Shown here piece by piece: positions 15,357 to 22,600 of a DNA stretch of 47,177 nucleotides. The notes beneath the pieces are model-generated. The model had not been told where the DNA came from. It made no database searches and saw only the letters and a program-made list of their open reading frames with translations. The position numbers and the translations under genes are program-made. Source of the stretch: CAG-217 sp963638105 (GTDB taxonomy: Bacteria > Bacillota > Clostridia > Oscillospirales > Acutalibacteraceae); the NCBI GenBank assembly GCA_963638105.1, contig CAVHPP010000015.1, positions 1 through 47,177 on the forward strand. The letters are read 5' to 3'. Numbering within the stretch: the first letter of the stretch is position 1; each line of letters starts with the position of its first letter.

Positions 15357-15385
15357 ACCTTGTGTCCTTGATTTGATTTGCGGGG

Positions 15386-15523
15386 ACTCCCTCCACCGCC
15401 TACGGCGGTCCCCCTCCCTTGTAAAGGGTGACTCCCCGCAGTGCGGGGAGATGTCGCGCAGCGACAGAGGGGACGGGCACCGGTTAGGTGGTGGCAACGC
15501 CGCTAGGCGTTGACGGAGGGATT
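15386..15523. repeat. MITE-like palindromic element, copy 2 (138 bp)
   Basis: Starts ACTCCCTCCACCGCC and ends GACGGAGGGATT. Hairpins: CACCGCC-TAC-GGCGGT, CTCCCCGC-AGT-GCGGGGAG, TGTCGC-GCA-GCGACA and CAACGCC-GCT-AGGCGTTG. The last stem is a compensated version of GTTCGCC/GGCGAAC in copy 1. Confidence 0.82.
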
Positions 15524-15538
15524 GATGCACTCGCTACG

Positions 15539-15676
15539 AAACAGTCCCCCGGACTGTTTCTCCCAAATGCTGACGCATTTGGAGCCTCGTGTCTCTTGCA
15601 CTGCGTGCAATTCACTCGGCAACCTGCCGCCCGCCTTGCATGTCATCCGTGTAGGGTGCGATGCCCACATCGCACC
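15539..15676. repeat. Array of four palindromic modules
   Basis: AAACAGTCC-CCC-GGACTGTTT (15539-15559), CCAAATGC-TGAC-GCATTTGG (15563-15582), TTGCAC-TGC-GTGCAA (15596-15610) and GGTGCGAT-GCCCAC-ATCGCACC (15655-15676). The segment 15564-15617 occurs again exactly, inverted, at 47124-47177. With the preceding element it fills the whole prfA to sua5-coaE gap; no gene is seen there. Confidence 0.85.
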
Positions 15677-15694
15677 GCCGGTATTATCCCTACA

Positions 15695-16765
15695 TTATTC
15701 CTCCGCGGCGCTGAGCTTCGCTGCCGTATCGGCGGTGATCAGGGCGTCGATCAATTCGTCCAAATCGCCGTTTAAGATTTGTTCCAGTCGATACAGAGTC
15801 AGGTTGATCCGGTGGTCGGTGACCCGCCCCTGAGGGTAGTTATAGGTGCGGATCCGCTCGCTGCGGTCGCCGGTGCCCACCTGGCTTTTTCGCTCGCCGG
15901 CAATGGCGGCGTCGTGCTTGGCCTTTTCTGCGTCATACAGTCGGGCGCGCAGCACTTTCATGGCTTTGTCTTTGTTTTTATGCTGGCTGCGCTCGTCCTG
16001 GCACTCCACCACCGTGCCGGTGGGCAGGTGGGTAATGCGAATGGCAGAGGAGGTTTTGTTAATGTGCTGCCCCCCTGCGCCGGAGGAGCGGAAGGTGTCG
16101 ATCTGCAAGTCCTTAGGGTCCAGTTCAAAGTCCACTTCCTCCGCTTCCGGCAGTACCGCTACCGTTACGGTGGAGGTGTGAATGCGGCCCTGACTTTCCG
16201 TCTCCGGCACACGCTGCACTCGGTGCACCCCGCTTTCAAACTTAAAGCGGGAGTAGGCGCCGTCGCCGTCAATGGAAAAGCTGATTTCCTTGTACCCGCC
16301 CAGCTCCGTGGCGTTCTCGGACAGAATTTCGCTCTTAAATCCCTTTTGCTCCGCGTACATACTGTACATACGGTACAGCACCCCGGCAAACAGGGCGCTT
16401 TCGTCGCCGCCGGCGCCGCCGCGGATCTCAATAATTACATTCTTGTCATCGTTGGGATCCCGGGGCAGCAGCAAAATTTTCAACTGCTCTTGCAGCTGTT
16501 CCAGCGCCGCCTCGCTGTCTTTCAGCTCTTCTCTTGCCAGATCGCACAGCTCCGGGTCGCTTTCGCTTTGCAGCAGTTCCCGGGCCTCTTCCGCCGCCGT
16601 CTTGGCGATTTTATAGCGGGCAAAGGTTTCTACCACCGGGGTTAAGTGCTTTTGTTCTTTCATCAGGGCGGTGTAGCGGCTGATGTCTGCCACCACCGCC
16701 GGGTCGCACAAATCCGCGGCGATTTTGTTGTACCGTTCTTCTACACGGCTGAGTTTATCAAACAT
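15695..16765 (-). CDS. prfA: Peptide chain release factor 1
   Basis: 356 residues, the usual length. Reads UAA/UAG stop codons and triggers peptide release. The GGQ catalytic motif is at 231-233 within SSGAGGQHINK, and the stop-codon-reading PxT tripeptide of RF1 is seen as P187-E-T189 in VQRVPETESQGRIHT. GAGGDES and the coiled N-terminal domain are present. AAAGGAG lies 7 nt before the ATG. It follows DUF951 by 45 nt in the same operon. A prmC methyltransferase gene, the common neighbour, is not next to it; repeat DNA follows instead. Confidence 0.97.
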   Translation of the reverse strand: MFDKLSRVEERYNKIAADLCDPAVVADISRYTALMKEQKHLTPVVETFARYKIAKTAAEEARELLQSESDPELCDLAREELKDSEAALEQLQEQLKILLLPRDPNDDKNVIIEIRGGAGGDESALFAGVLYRMYSMYAEQKGFKSEILSENATELGGYKEISFSIDGDGAYSRFKFESGVHRVQRVPETESQGRIHTSTVTVAVLPEAEEVDFELDPKDLQIDTFRSSGAGGQHINKTSSAIRITHLPTGTVVECQDERSQHKNKDKAMKVLRARLYDAEKAKHDAAIAGERKSQVGTGDRSERIRTYNYPQGRVTDHRINLTLYRLEQILNGDLDELIDALITADTAAKLSAAEE

Positions 16766-16810
16766 AAGCGTCTCCTTTTATATATATACATATAATGAAA
16801 AGGAGAGGGG

Positions 16811-16993
16811 CTACCCGTCCTGTACCACACCGCGGATCAGCTTTTCCGCCTTGATCCGGGGCAGCAGCACCTCGCGCCCGCAGCCGGTGCATTTTAATTT
16901 GTAGTCTACGCCCAGGCGGGTCACCTCAAAGATCGCGCACCCGCAGGGGTGTGGCTTTTTCATTTTGACCCGATCGTGCAGTTGTAATTCCAT
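16811..16993 (-). CDS. DUF951 family small zinc-ribbon-like protein
   Basis: 60 residues starting MELQLHDRVKMKKPHPCGC. Four cysteines in CGC...CTGCG arrangement plus the family pattern PHPCGCAIFEVTRLGVDYK and CTGCGREVLLPR identify DUF951, a short, conserved Bacillota protein of unknown role with a probable metal knuckle. The start is set by GGGGAG 7 nt upstream; upstream codons in the same frame have no conservation. First gene of the prfA operon. Confidence 0.88.
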   Translation of the reverse strand: MELQLHDRVKMKKPHPCGCAIFEVTRLGVDYKLKCTGCGREVLLPRIKAEKLIRGVVQDG

Positions 16994-17023
16994 GGGGCTC
17001 TCCCCTCGTTTATTCTTGTTTAC

Positions 17024-17052
17024 AGTATAGCACCTTTTAGCCGATTTTACAA
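17024..17052 (-). promoter_or_regulatory. Promoter of the DUF951-prfA operon
   Basis: Minus strand TTGTAA (17047-17052), a 17-nt spacer and TATACT (17024-17029), 30 nt before the DUF951 ATG. Confidence 0.7.
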
Positions 17053-17113
17053 CATATCCGCCGATCCACAGGCATATATTTATAGCACAGGCAATTCGGA
17101 AAGGCGTGAGAAT

Positions 17114-18055
17114 ATGAAATTCTACCCGGAGGGAATGGATGCAGAACTGGACCGGCAATTTACAACGCCGGAGGCGCTGCGCCGGGCGATGATGCAGGGA
17201 TCCGTACTGGAGAGTCGGGTGCTGCTTTGTGACCGGGAGCATAATCTTCATGTGGACCTGGGCGCCATGCGAGGGATCATTCCCCGGGAGGAGGGCGCCG
17301 TAGGAATCGATGACGGCACCGTGCGGGATATTGCCCTGATTTCTAAGGTGGGCAAGCGGGTGTGTTTTTCGATTTTAGGCTTTCAGCGGGAGGACGACGG
17401 CCCCTTTACCGCTATTCTTTCCCGCCGAGCGGTGCAGCTGCGATGCAAGGCAGAGTTTTTGGACACTTTAGAGCCGGGGGATGTGATTCCCGCCCGGGTG
17501 ACCCATTTGGAGAAGTTTGGCGCGTTTATTGATGTGGGGGCGGGGCTGAACGCCTTGATCCCTATTGATATGCTCTCCGTCAGCCGCATTGACCACCCCC
17601 GTGCCCGCTTGCGAGAGGGACAGGAACTACGGGTGGTGCTGCGCAGTCGAGAGCCGGATAAGCTGACCTTTAGTCTAAAGGAGCTGCTGGGCACCTGGCA
17701 GCAGAATGCAGCGGGCTTCTCCCCCGGCGAGACGGTGCCCGGCGTGGTGCGCAGCGTAGAGCCCTACGGCGTGTTTGTAGAGCTGACCCCGAATTTGGCG
17801 GGTCTGGCAGAGCCCAGCGCCGCTTTGGAGCCGGGTCAGCCGGTGGCTGTGTATGTGAAGTCCGTTTTGCCGGAGAAAATGAAGATCAAGCTGGTGGTGG
17901 TAGAGGCCTTTGACCCGCCGGCGCCGGTGACGCCCCTGACCTATTATATGGACGGCACCCGTATGGACCGTTGGGTGTATTCCACTCCCACTGCCCCCCG
18001 CCAAACCGTCACAGACTTTGCCGCCCTGCGATCACAAGAAAAAAGCACCCTTTAA
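17114..18055 (+). CDS. S1 RNA-binding domain protein (ribosomal protein S1-like)
   Basis: 313 residues. At least two S1/OB domains are clear: PGDVIPARVTHLEKFGAFID (about residues 120-190) and PGETVPGVVRSVEPYGVFVE (about 204-260), with the G(A/V)F(I/V)(D/E) signature. A more divergent S1-like unit precedes them (about 25-105, with HVDLGAMRGIIPREE). The C-terminal 50 residues look disordered. It likely binds RNA and may act in translation or RNA turnover; in Clostridia such short S1 proteins often stand in for full S1. Start with GGAAAGG about 10 nt upstream. Divergent from DUF951-prfA, and monocistronic. Confidence 0.85.
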   Translation: MKFYPEGMDAELDRQFTTPEALRRAMMQGSVLESRVLLCDREHNLHVDLGAMRGIIPREEGAVGIDDGTVRDIALISKVGKRVCFSILGFQREDDGPFTAILSRRAVQLRCKAEFLDTLEPGDVIPARVTHLEKFGAFIDVGAGLNALIPIDMLSVSRIDHPRARLREGQELRVVLRSREPDKLTFSLKELLGTWQQNAAGFSPGETVPGVVRSVEPYGVFVELTPNLAGLAEPSAALEPGQPVAVYVKSVLPEKMKIKLVVVEAFDPPAPVTPLTYYMDGTRMDRWVYSTPTAPRQTVTDFAALRSQEKSTL

Positions 18056-18068
18056 GGGTGCTTTTTTG
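18041..18068 (+). terminator. Terminator overlapping the S1-gene stop codon
   Basis: AAAAGCACCC (18041-18050) pairs with GGGTGCTTTT (18056-18065), then T residues. The TAA stop is in the loop. Confidence 0.9.
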
Positions 18069-18107
18069 TAGGATGTTCTGCATATAATGCGTTTTGATTT
18101 TTTCGTT

Positions 18108-18133
18108 CGTAGGGCGGGGGCTTGCTCCCGCCG
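18108..18133. repeat. CGTAGGG...CCCGCCG palindromic module
   Basis: Identical 26-bp match to 5225-5250, with an inverted relative at about 28676-28699. Core GCGGG-GGCTTGCT-CCCGC. Confidence 0.8.
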
Positions 18134-18160
18134 ATTATTTGTTTATGGCACCTCCGGTGC

Positions 18161-18276
18161 AATCCCTCAGTCAGCTGCGCTGACAGCTCCCTTTGCAAGG
18201 GAGCCTAAGAAAATGCAACCGATTTGCCTCCCTTGTAAAGGGAGGTGGGTTTGCCGCAGGCAAACTCGGAGGGATT
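18161..18276. repeat. MITE-like palindromic element, copy 3 (116 bp, perfect 8-bp inverted ends)
   Basis: Bounded by AATCCCTC (18161-18168) and GAGGGATT (18269-18276). Internal hairpins: GTCAGC-TGC-GCTGAC, CTCCCTTTGCAAGGGAG, CCTCCCTTGTAAAGGGAGG and GTTTGCC-GCA-GGCAAAC. The region 18069-18328 contains only repeats. Confidence 0.85.
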
Positions 18277-18328
18277 TTAGAGCAAATACTATTTACCCGT
18301 GGCACGATGTGAGCAAACGGTATTGCAC

Positions 18329-19297
18329 TTATTTGATATACCGAATATCGTTGCCCACCAGTACCAAACGGGAATAGGCGCCGGCGATGCGGGAGGTGAT
18401 GCGCTGGTCGTATTTTTGCGCCAGCTCGTCAAAGCCCAGGTTGGTGCTGATGACGGTGGGGCGGCTGCAAAGAATGCGGGTGTTGATGATGTTGTACAGG
18501 CAGGCCACGGTATAGGCAGAGGTGTACTCGGTGCCCAAGTCGTCCAGGATCAGCAGGTCCGTATGCAGCACCCGCTCCTCCGTATATTGCAGGTTGCCGG
18601 TGCGGCCGAAATTCTCATTTTGCAGGTCGGACAGGATATTATAGGCGGTGCCGTACTCTACGGACAAGCCCCGACCGATGGCAACATTGGCAATGGCCAG
18701 GCTCAAGTGGGTCTTGCCCAGGCCGGTCTGACCCATCAGCATCAGGTTGGCCGGCTCCCGCAAAGATACCCGCTGGGCGTAGCGATGGCAGGCCTCGGCG
18801 ATTTTTTCCGCTTTCGCCCGAGGCGAAATGCCGTTGTCTTCCGCCGTCTCCGGGTAATAGTTGGTGTCAAAGCTGTCAAAGGTGCAGCTGTCCAGGGGTG
18901 CCAGGCGGCGAATAGCCTCCCGCTGCAAGTCCTTGAGCAGTTCGCGCTGGCAGGTGCACATACGGTCACCTACATAGCCGGTGTCCTTGCAGGTGGGGCA
19001 CTGATAGTGATGGGCCAGAGCGTCCGGCGCATAGCCGGCAGCCACCAGCAGCCGCTCCTTTTCCCCTTGCAGGCGCAGGCTTTCCGCTTGCAGCTTGTCA
19101 ATCTCCGCCTTCGCGTCTTTGGCAAAGAACGCCTTGGAGATGGAAAAGCCCACTTGCCGCAGCTGATTTTGGATTTCCTCCAGCCGAGGAACCTTGGCGC
19201 TGACCTCTGCCAAAGTGGCGGCGGTGCGCAGCTCGTCTTCTTCCCGGCGGCGGTCCAGCCGGTTCAGCGCTTTTTGGTAAAGATCGGAACTGTACAT
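18329..19297 (-). CDS. DnaC/DnaI-type helicase-loader ATPase
   Basis: 322 residues. The N-terminal part is helical, followed by a zinc knuckle CPTCKDTGYVGDRMCTC (C100, C103, C114, C116), then an AAA+ domain with Walker A GQTGLGKTHL (189-198) and Walker B LLILDDLG (248-255), and arginine-rich QRITSRI near the end. This matches DnaI/DnaC loaders that place the replicative helicase DnaB on DNA at replication start or restart. AAGGAG precedes the ATG. It lies 9 nt after dnaD in the same operon, the natural partner. It could be a prophage-type loader, but no phage genes are near. Confidence 0.9.
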   Translation of the reverse strand: MYSSDLYQKALNRLDRRREEDELRTAATLAEVSAKVPRLEEIQNQLRQVGFSISKAFFAKDAKAEIDKLQAESLRLQGEKERLLVAAGYAPDALAHHYQCPTCKDTGYVGDRMCTCQRELLKDLQREAIRRLAPLDSCTFDSFDTNYYPETAEDNGISPRAKAEKIAEACHRYAQRVSLREPANLMLMGQTGLGKTHLSLAIANVAIGRGLSVEYGTAYNILSDLQNENFGRTGNLQYTEERVLHTDLLILDDLGTEYTSAYTVACLYNIINTRILCSRPTVISTNLGFDELAQKYDQRITSRIAGAYSRLVLVGNDIRYIK

Positions 19298-19306
19298 AGC
19301 TTCTCC

Positions 19307-20371
19307 TTAGAACTTAATGTCCGTATTGTTCATGGTGTCTCTCTTGATTTGCTCCAGATCGTAGGAGGGCTTGCCTTGCAGGCGGCCGTCGGTTTTTTTG
19401 GCCTTGGCGGCGGCAAATCCCTGTTGCTGCTCTTGTACCTGGGCGGGGGTGGTCAGCCCCTCTTTCTTCCACCGGCGCAGCACGCTGTCCATATACTTCA
19501 GCGAGGGCTTGTCGGCGTTCTCTTTCATAATGTCGCAGGCCAGTTGCAGCATATCGTCGCTAAAATCCCGACCCCAGTCCGCCACCATTTGGCGTTGGCG
19601 GGCGGTGGGCGACCGATGGCGAATGCCGGTCATGGCAATCACCTTGTCCCACAGCTTGTCCGTGCCGCTTAGGTACAGCAGCTTTTCGTCTGCGTCCGCC
19701 ACGGTGCGCACCCCGTCCTCGGACCAGGAGTTGGCCATTTTGTTAATGTAGGCCAGGTTGATGGAGCGGCCCTTTTCCTTTTCGCCCCGGTAATAACCCA
19801 AGAGCATCAGGATCACTTCCGGCGGCAGCTCGTAGTAGGTGTGCATATTCACCAGCATTTCCTGCTCGGCGGTGCTGATGGTGCGCCCCAGCACGGTTTG
19901 CGCCTCGGTTAGCAGATCGGACAGGGCGCTGTTTTCCCGGCACAGGGTCACAATGTCCCGCGGGGTCAGTCGGGGCGGCGACAGGGTCTCCTTTTTCGGT
20001 CTTGGCGGCTCCGCTACCGGTGGGTGCACGGTCAGGCTGGCCGGCGCGCCCATATTGGGGGGCACTTTTGTTATAACCGGGATCTGTACCGTGCTTGGCT
20101 CGGCAGGCGCAGAGGTCGCCGGCCGGTCGCCGGTTTGGAGCAGACCCTCAGCCACCCAAAAGTCCATAATGCTGTCGGCGTCCCGCTCCGGGATACCCAG
20201 TGCGCCGGCCAGCTCCCGGGTGCTGAGACTGCCGCCGTGGCGCAAAAGAAGCAGCAGCGCCTGGAGTTGGTAGGCGCTGGCCAGTTTTAAGTAACGATCG
20301 GCCACGCAGGTGGGCACGGTAAACACGCCGTCCGTCCACAGGGGGCCAAAGGGGGGAATGTTGTATTGCAT
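19307..20371 (-). CDS. DnaD-domain primosome protein
   Basis: 354 residues from MQYNIPPFGPLW. An N-terminal winged-helix-like DnaD_N region (about 10-85: ALLLLLRHGGSLSTRELAGA and LGIPERDADSIMDFW), a proline-rich linker (about 88-135), and C-terminal DnaD/DnaB2 domains (about 150-290) with repeated helices such as LPPEVILMLLGYY and NLAYINKMANSW; the second repeat contains LKYMDSVLRRWKKEG. DnaD remodels DNA and recruits the loader during primosome assembly. The start has GAGGAAAA about 9 nt upstream. Operon with the DnaC-type ATPase; promoter at 20417-20445. Confidence 0.88.
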   Translation of the reverse strand: MQYNIPPFGPLWTDGVFTVPTCVADRYLKLASAYQLQALLLLLRHGGSLSTRELAGALGIPERDADSIMDFWVAEGLLQTGDRPATSAPAEPSTVQIPVITKVPPNMGAPASLTVHPPVAEPPRPKKETLSPPRLTPRDIVTLCRENSALSDLLTEAQTVLGRTISTAEQEMLVNMHTYYELPPEVILMLLGYYRGEKEKGRSINLAYINKMANSWSEDGVRTVADADEKLLYLSGTDKLWDKVIAMTGIRHRSPTARQRQMVADWGRDFSDDMLQLACDIMKENADKPSLKYMDSVLRRWKKEGLTTPAQVQEQQQGFAAAKAKKTDGRLQGKPSYDLEQIKRDTMNNTDIKF

Positions 20372-20416
20372 AGGTGGAATTTTCCTCTTTTCTGCGCCGG
20401 TGGCGCTCTGCTTTTT

Positions 20417-20445
20417 ATTGTAGCAAATCCGCGCCCCCTTGTAAA
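20417..20445 (-). promoter_or_regulatory. Promoter of the dnaD-dnaC operon
   Basis: Minus strand TTTACA (20440-20445), a 17-nt spacer and TACAAT (20417-20422). Confidence 0.72.
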
Positions 20446-20507
20446 GCCGCAAGATATGGCGGTGCCGGTAAATTCGGCCACAAGCGGAGAAGAGCGTGAT
20501 TTTGTGG

Positions 20508-20536
20508 TGGACAAATCGGATCTTGCGTGCTATAAT
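20508..20536 (+). promoter_or_regulatory. Promoter of the mgtE leader transcript
   Basis: TGGACA (20508-20513), a 17-nt spacer and TATAAT (20531-20536). Transcription would start near 20543, giving a leader of about 220 nt before mgtE. Confidence 0.82.
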
Positions 20537-20569
20537 TTTGCTGATTTTGAACGACAGGAGGCGAAATAT

Positions 20570-20653
20570 ATGGACAGTTGTGATCACCGAAGTGGCTTAG
20601 ACGATGGGCAGGTGCCGCCGGAGGGCGCAAGTGTCTGTATCGGTTCGCTTTAA
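20570..20653 (+). CDS. Leader peptide ORF (27 residues) upstream of mgtE
   Basis: ATG to TAA, 27 codons, with an ideal AGGAGG site 8 nt upstream (20556-20561), as strong as that of mgtE itself. The peptide begins MDSCDHRSG; its middle is LDDGQVPPEG, combining an acidic pair with consecutive prolines, and it ends ASVCIGSL. It lies wholly within the transcribed leader. The gat/ggg codons of the Asp-Asp-Gly part are also one arm of a leader stem (20601-20607), so translation would remodel the RNA. By analogy with the Pro/acidic MgtL peptide of Salmonella mgtA, it may sense magnesium through ribosome stability. That role is inferred; coding is supported only by start site and frame. Confidence 0.6.
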   Translation: MDSCDHRSGLDDGQVPPEGASVCIGSL

Positions 20654-20750
20654 TTTTTTCGGCCCGGTCCATCGTAGGCAAAGAGTATCACAACGCTTGA
20701 CGGAATTGTGTATCTTTACACGATGGATTTTTTATGCCCTTTTTGGGCGG
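20577..20750 (+). promoter_or_regulatory. Candidate attenuator leader of mgtE with competing stems
   Basis: Stem 1: GTTGTGAT (20577-20584) with ATCACAAC (20687-20694). Stem 2: ACGATGG (20601-20607) with CCATCGT (20669-20675). Terminator-like stem 3: ATTGTGTA (20705-20712) with TACACGAT (20717-20724), then GGA and six T. The heptamer ACGATGG recurs at 20720-20726 in the 3' arm of stem 3, so TCCATCGT (20668-20675) can pair with either copy. A further GCCC-TTTTT-GGGC hairpin (20736-20748) precedes the mgtE ribosome site. The M-box consensus is absent. Confidence 0.6.
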
Positions 20751-20764
20751 AATAGGAGGCTGAA

Positions 20765-22153
20765 ATGGAAAACAAAGCACCAAAGATTGTAGAAGAAATT
20801 GTTGCTGTAATCCGGAGCGGAGCGGAAAAAAAGCAGCTGCTTCAGCGGTTGGACGATTACCACGCCAATGATATTGCGCAGAGTTTGCCTTACCTGTCTC
20901 AGGCGGAGCGGCTGTCCCTGTATGCGGATTTAGGGGACGAATGGGTCTCTGAGATTCTGGCGTATGTGGAGGAGCCGGAGCCGTACGCCTGCGAGTTGGG
21001 TGCGGAAAAGCTGGCGGCCATCATCAACGAAATGGACGCCGACGACGCGGTGGACTTGCTTCAAAAATTAGACGAAAGCGACAGGAAGAAGCTGCGTCCT
21101 TATTTGGACGAGCATGTGCGGGCGGATTTGCAGTTGATCGCCTCCTATGATGAGGACCGAATCGGCAGCTTGATCACCACCAACTATATCTGTATTCCAA
21201 AAACGCTGGATATTCGCTCTGCCATGCATGAGCTGATCCGCCAGGCAGGGGAGCACGACAACATTTCTACCCTGTATGTGACGGACGAAAACGGCAAATT
21301 CAGCGGTGCCATTGATCTTAAAGACCTGATCATCGCCAGGCAAAACGATTCGTTGGACGCTCTGATCATTTATTCCTATCCGTATCTCTTCGCGGATGAA
21401 AAAATATCCGATTGCATTGAGAAGATCAAGGACTATGCCGAGGATTCTCTGCCGGTTTTGAATCACAGCCTGGAAATCATCGGTATTATTACCGCCCAAG
21501 ATGTGGTGGAAGCGGTGGACGATGAAATGGGCGAGGATTACGCAAAGCTGGCCGGTTTGACCGCCGAGGAGGATCTGAACGAGACCACCGGGCAAAGCAT
21601 TAAAAAGCGCTTGCCCTGGCTGATGATTCTACTGGTTTTGGGCATGCTGGTTTCCAGCGTAGTGGGGGCCTTTGAGGGCGTGGTTGCCATTTTGCCTATT
21701 GTAATTTGTTTTCAGTCCCTGGTGCTGGATATGGCAGGTAATGTGGGCACCCAGTCCCTGGCCGTGACCATTCGGGTGCTGATGGACGAGGAGCTGGGCG
21801 CCAAGGAAAAAAGAAAATTGGTGGCAAAGGAAAGCAAAGCGGGATTGTCCAACGGGTTGCTTTTAGGCACCTTGGCCGTGGCTTTCCTGGGGGTGTATAT
21901 TTGCTTGTTTAAGGGCTATGCGCCGGCGCAGGCTTTCCTTATCTCTTTTTGCGTGGGCGTGGCCTTGCTGTTGTCCATGATCGTATCCAGCCTGGTGGGC
22001 ACGCTGGTGCCCATGTTCTTTAAGAAGATCAAGGTGGATCCGGCAGTGGCCTCCGGTCCGCTGATCACAACGATCAACGATTTGGTGGCAGTAGTGATCT
22101 ATTACGGCTTGGCGTGGGTGCTGCTTATCCATCTTGCGCATATTGCAGGGTAA
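20765..22153 (+). CDS. mgtE: MgtE-type magnesium transporter
   Basis: 462 residues with the full MgtE layout: N-terminal superhelical domain (1-130; EINEMDADDAVDLLQKL-like repeats), a CBS pair (about 135-255; GSLITTNYICIPKTLDI, ITAQDVVEAVDDEMGEDY) that closes the pore when Mg2+ is high, the plug helix, and five membrane helices (about 285-460) with the conserved MAGNVGTQSLAVTIR and pore segment GPLITTINDLVAVVIYYGLA. Mg2+-selective uptake channel in the cytoplasmic membrane. AGGAGG lies 5 nt before the ATG. Protein-level gating by the CBS domains would add to the leader-level control proposed above. Confidence 0.96.
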   Translation: MENKAPKIVEEIVAVIRSGAEKKQLLQRLDDYHANDIAQSLPYLSQAERLSLYADLGDEWVSEILAYVEEPEPYACELGAEKLAAIINEMDADDAVDLLQKLDESDRKKLRPYLDEHVRADLQLIASYDEDRIGSLITTNYICIPKTLDIRSAMHELIRQAGEHDNISTLYVTDENGKFSGAIDLKDLIIARQNDSLDALIIYSYPYLFADEKISDCIEKIKDYAEDSLPVLNHSLEIIGIITAQDVVEAVDDEMGEDYAKLAGLTAEEDLNETTGQSIKKRLPWLMILLVLGMLVSSVVGAFEGVVAILPIVICFQSLVLDMAGNVGTQSLAVTIRVLMDEELGAKEKRKLVAKESKAGLSNGLLLGTLAVAFLGVYICLFKGYAPAQAFLISFCVGVALLLSMIVSSLVGTLVPMFFKKIKVDPAVASGPLITTINDLVAVVIYYGLAWVLLIHLAHIAG

Positions 22154-22184
22154 ACGGCGCGATGATTTTGCAACGATTTGCCGC

Positions 22185-22230
22185 CCCTGTACGAGTCTCG
22201 CAAAAATTGCAGAACAAAAAAGCATGGCAA
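22185..22230. repeat. Left imperfect direct repeat flanking the foreign cassette
   Basis: CCCTGTACGAGTCTCGCAA... continuing to GGCAA. A copy at 25067-25113 matches it at roughly 85 percent of positions. Both contain a tRNA T-arm-like core (GTNCGAGTCTC) followed by an AAATTGNAGAACAAAAAA-type tract. They bracket the tnpV-tetR-MATE segment. Confidence 0.6.
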
Positions 22231-22270
22231 GTATCTTATCTCTTGCATAAGAACCCCTGCGCAAGAAGAA

Positions 22271-22548
22271 ATGCATTTAGGCGTGTGGCAAACCGCCATC
22301 GGCAACACCTAAAGCAGCGACATAAGGGCGTTATGATCATCTTCTGACGAGCGAAAAACTCTATGATTATCTTGCCGATATCGAGTGTCAAGCAGAGAAT
22401 TTATTTGAACAGACAGTAAAATCACTTGCCGAGCAGGAACAAGCCACAGAAAAACGCAAAGCAAAAAATAATGCTGTGGGTGCAAAAGATAAATAATATG
22501 CGCAACCGAGCAACAGAAATCGTTAATAAACAAGCAATATATAACTAA
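22271..22548 (+). pseudogene. Decayed tnpV-like gene (at least three frame breaks)
   Basis: No single frame spans it, but joined pieces read like the TnpV proteins of Clostridia mobile elements: LGVW, then RHRQHLKQRHKGV in another frame, then LLTSEKLYDYLADIECQAEN...SLAEQEQATEKRKAKN, then after another shift WVQKINNMRNRATEIVNKQ ending AIYN and a stop. The order and spacing agree with TnpV C-terminal regions. The DNA is AT-rich. It marks this segment as a mobile-element remnant. TnpV itself has no established biochemical role. Confidence 0.72.
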
Positions 22549-22552
22549 GAAA

Positions 22553-22600
22553 AAGGCACGACTTACGGAGAGAAATTCCGTAGGCTGTGCCTTAATTTTA
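22553..22600 (+). terminator. Terminator after the tnpV remnant
   Basis: AAGGCAC (22553-22559) pairs with GTGCCTT (22587-22593), with an inner CGGA/TCCG stem, then AATTTTATTT. The rest of 22600-22724 holds a second hairpin ACCGTTTG-AATATC-CAAACGGT (near 22638-22660) and no gene. Confidence 0.78.

Noticed and set aside
15357..15530. N-terminal extension of the Sua5-CoaE frame
   Set aside because: Translates the MITE-like repeat; the real start at 15356 has a ribosome site and matches the Sua5 N-terminus.
18299..19672. 457-codon plus-strand frame over dnaC
   Set aside because: Antisense to clear Walker A/B motifs and spanning two genes; no coding signature.
18329..20371. Prophage replication module (dnaD-dnaC)
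   Set aside because: Composition matches the host and no integrase, capsid or terminase genes are nearby.
20543..20764. M-box magnesium riboswitch upstream of mgtE
   Set aside because: The hallmark GGTGAGGCTCCT and CTGCTGCCC blocks are absent.
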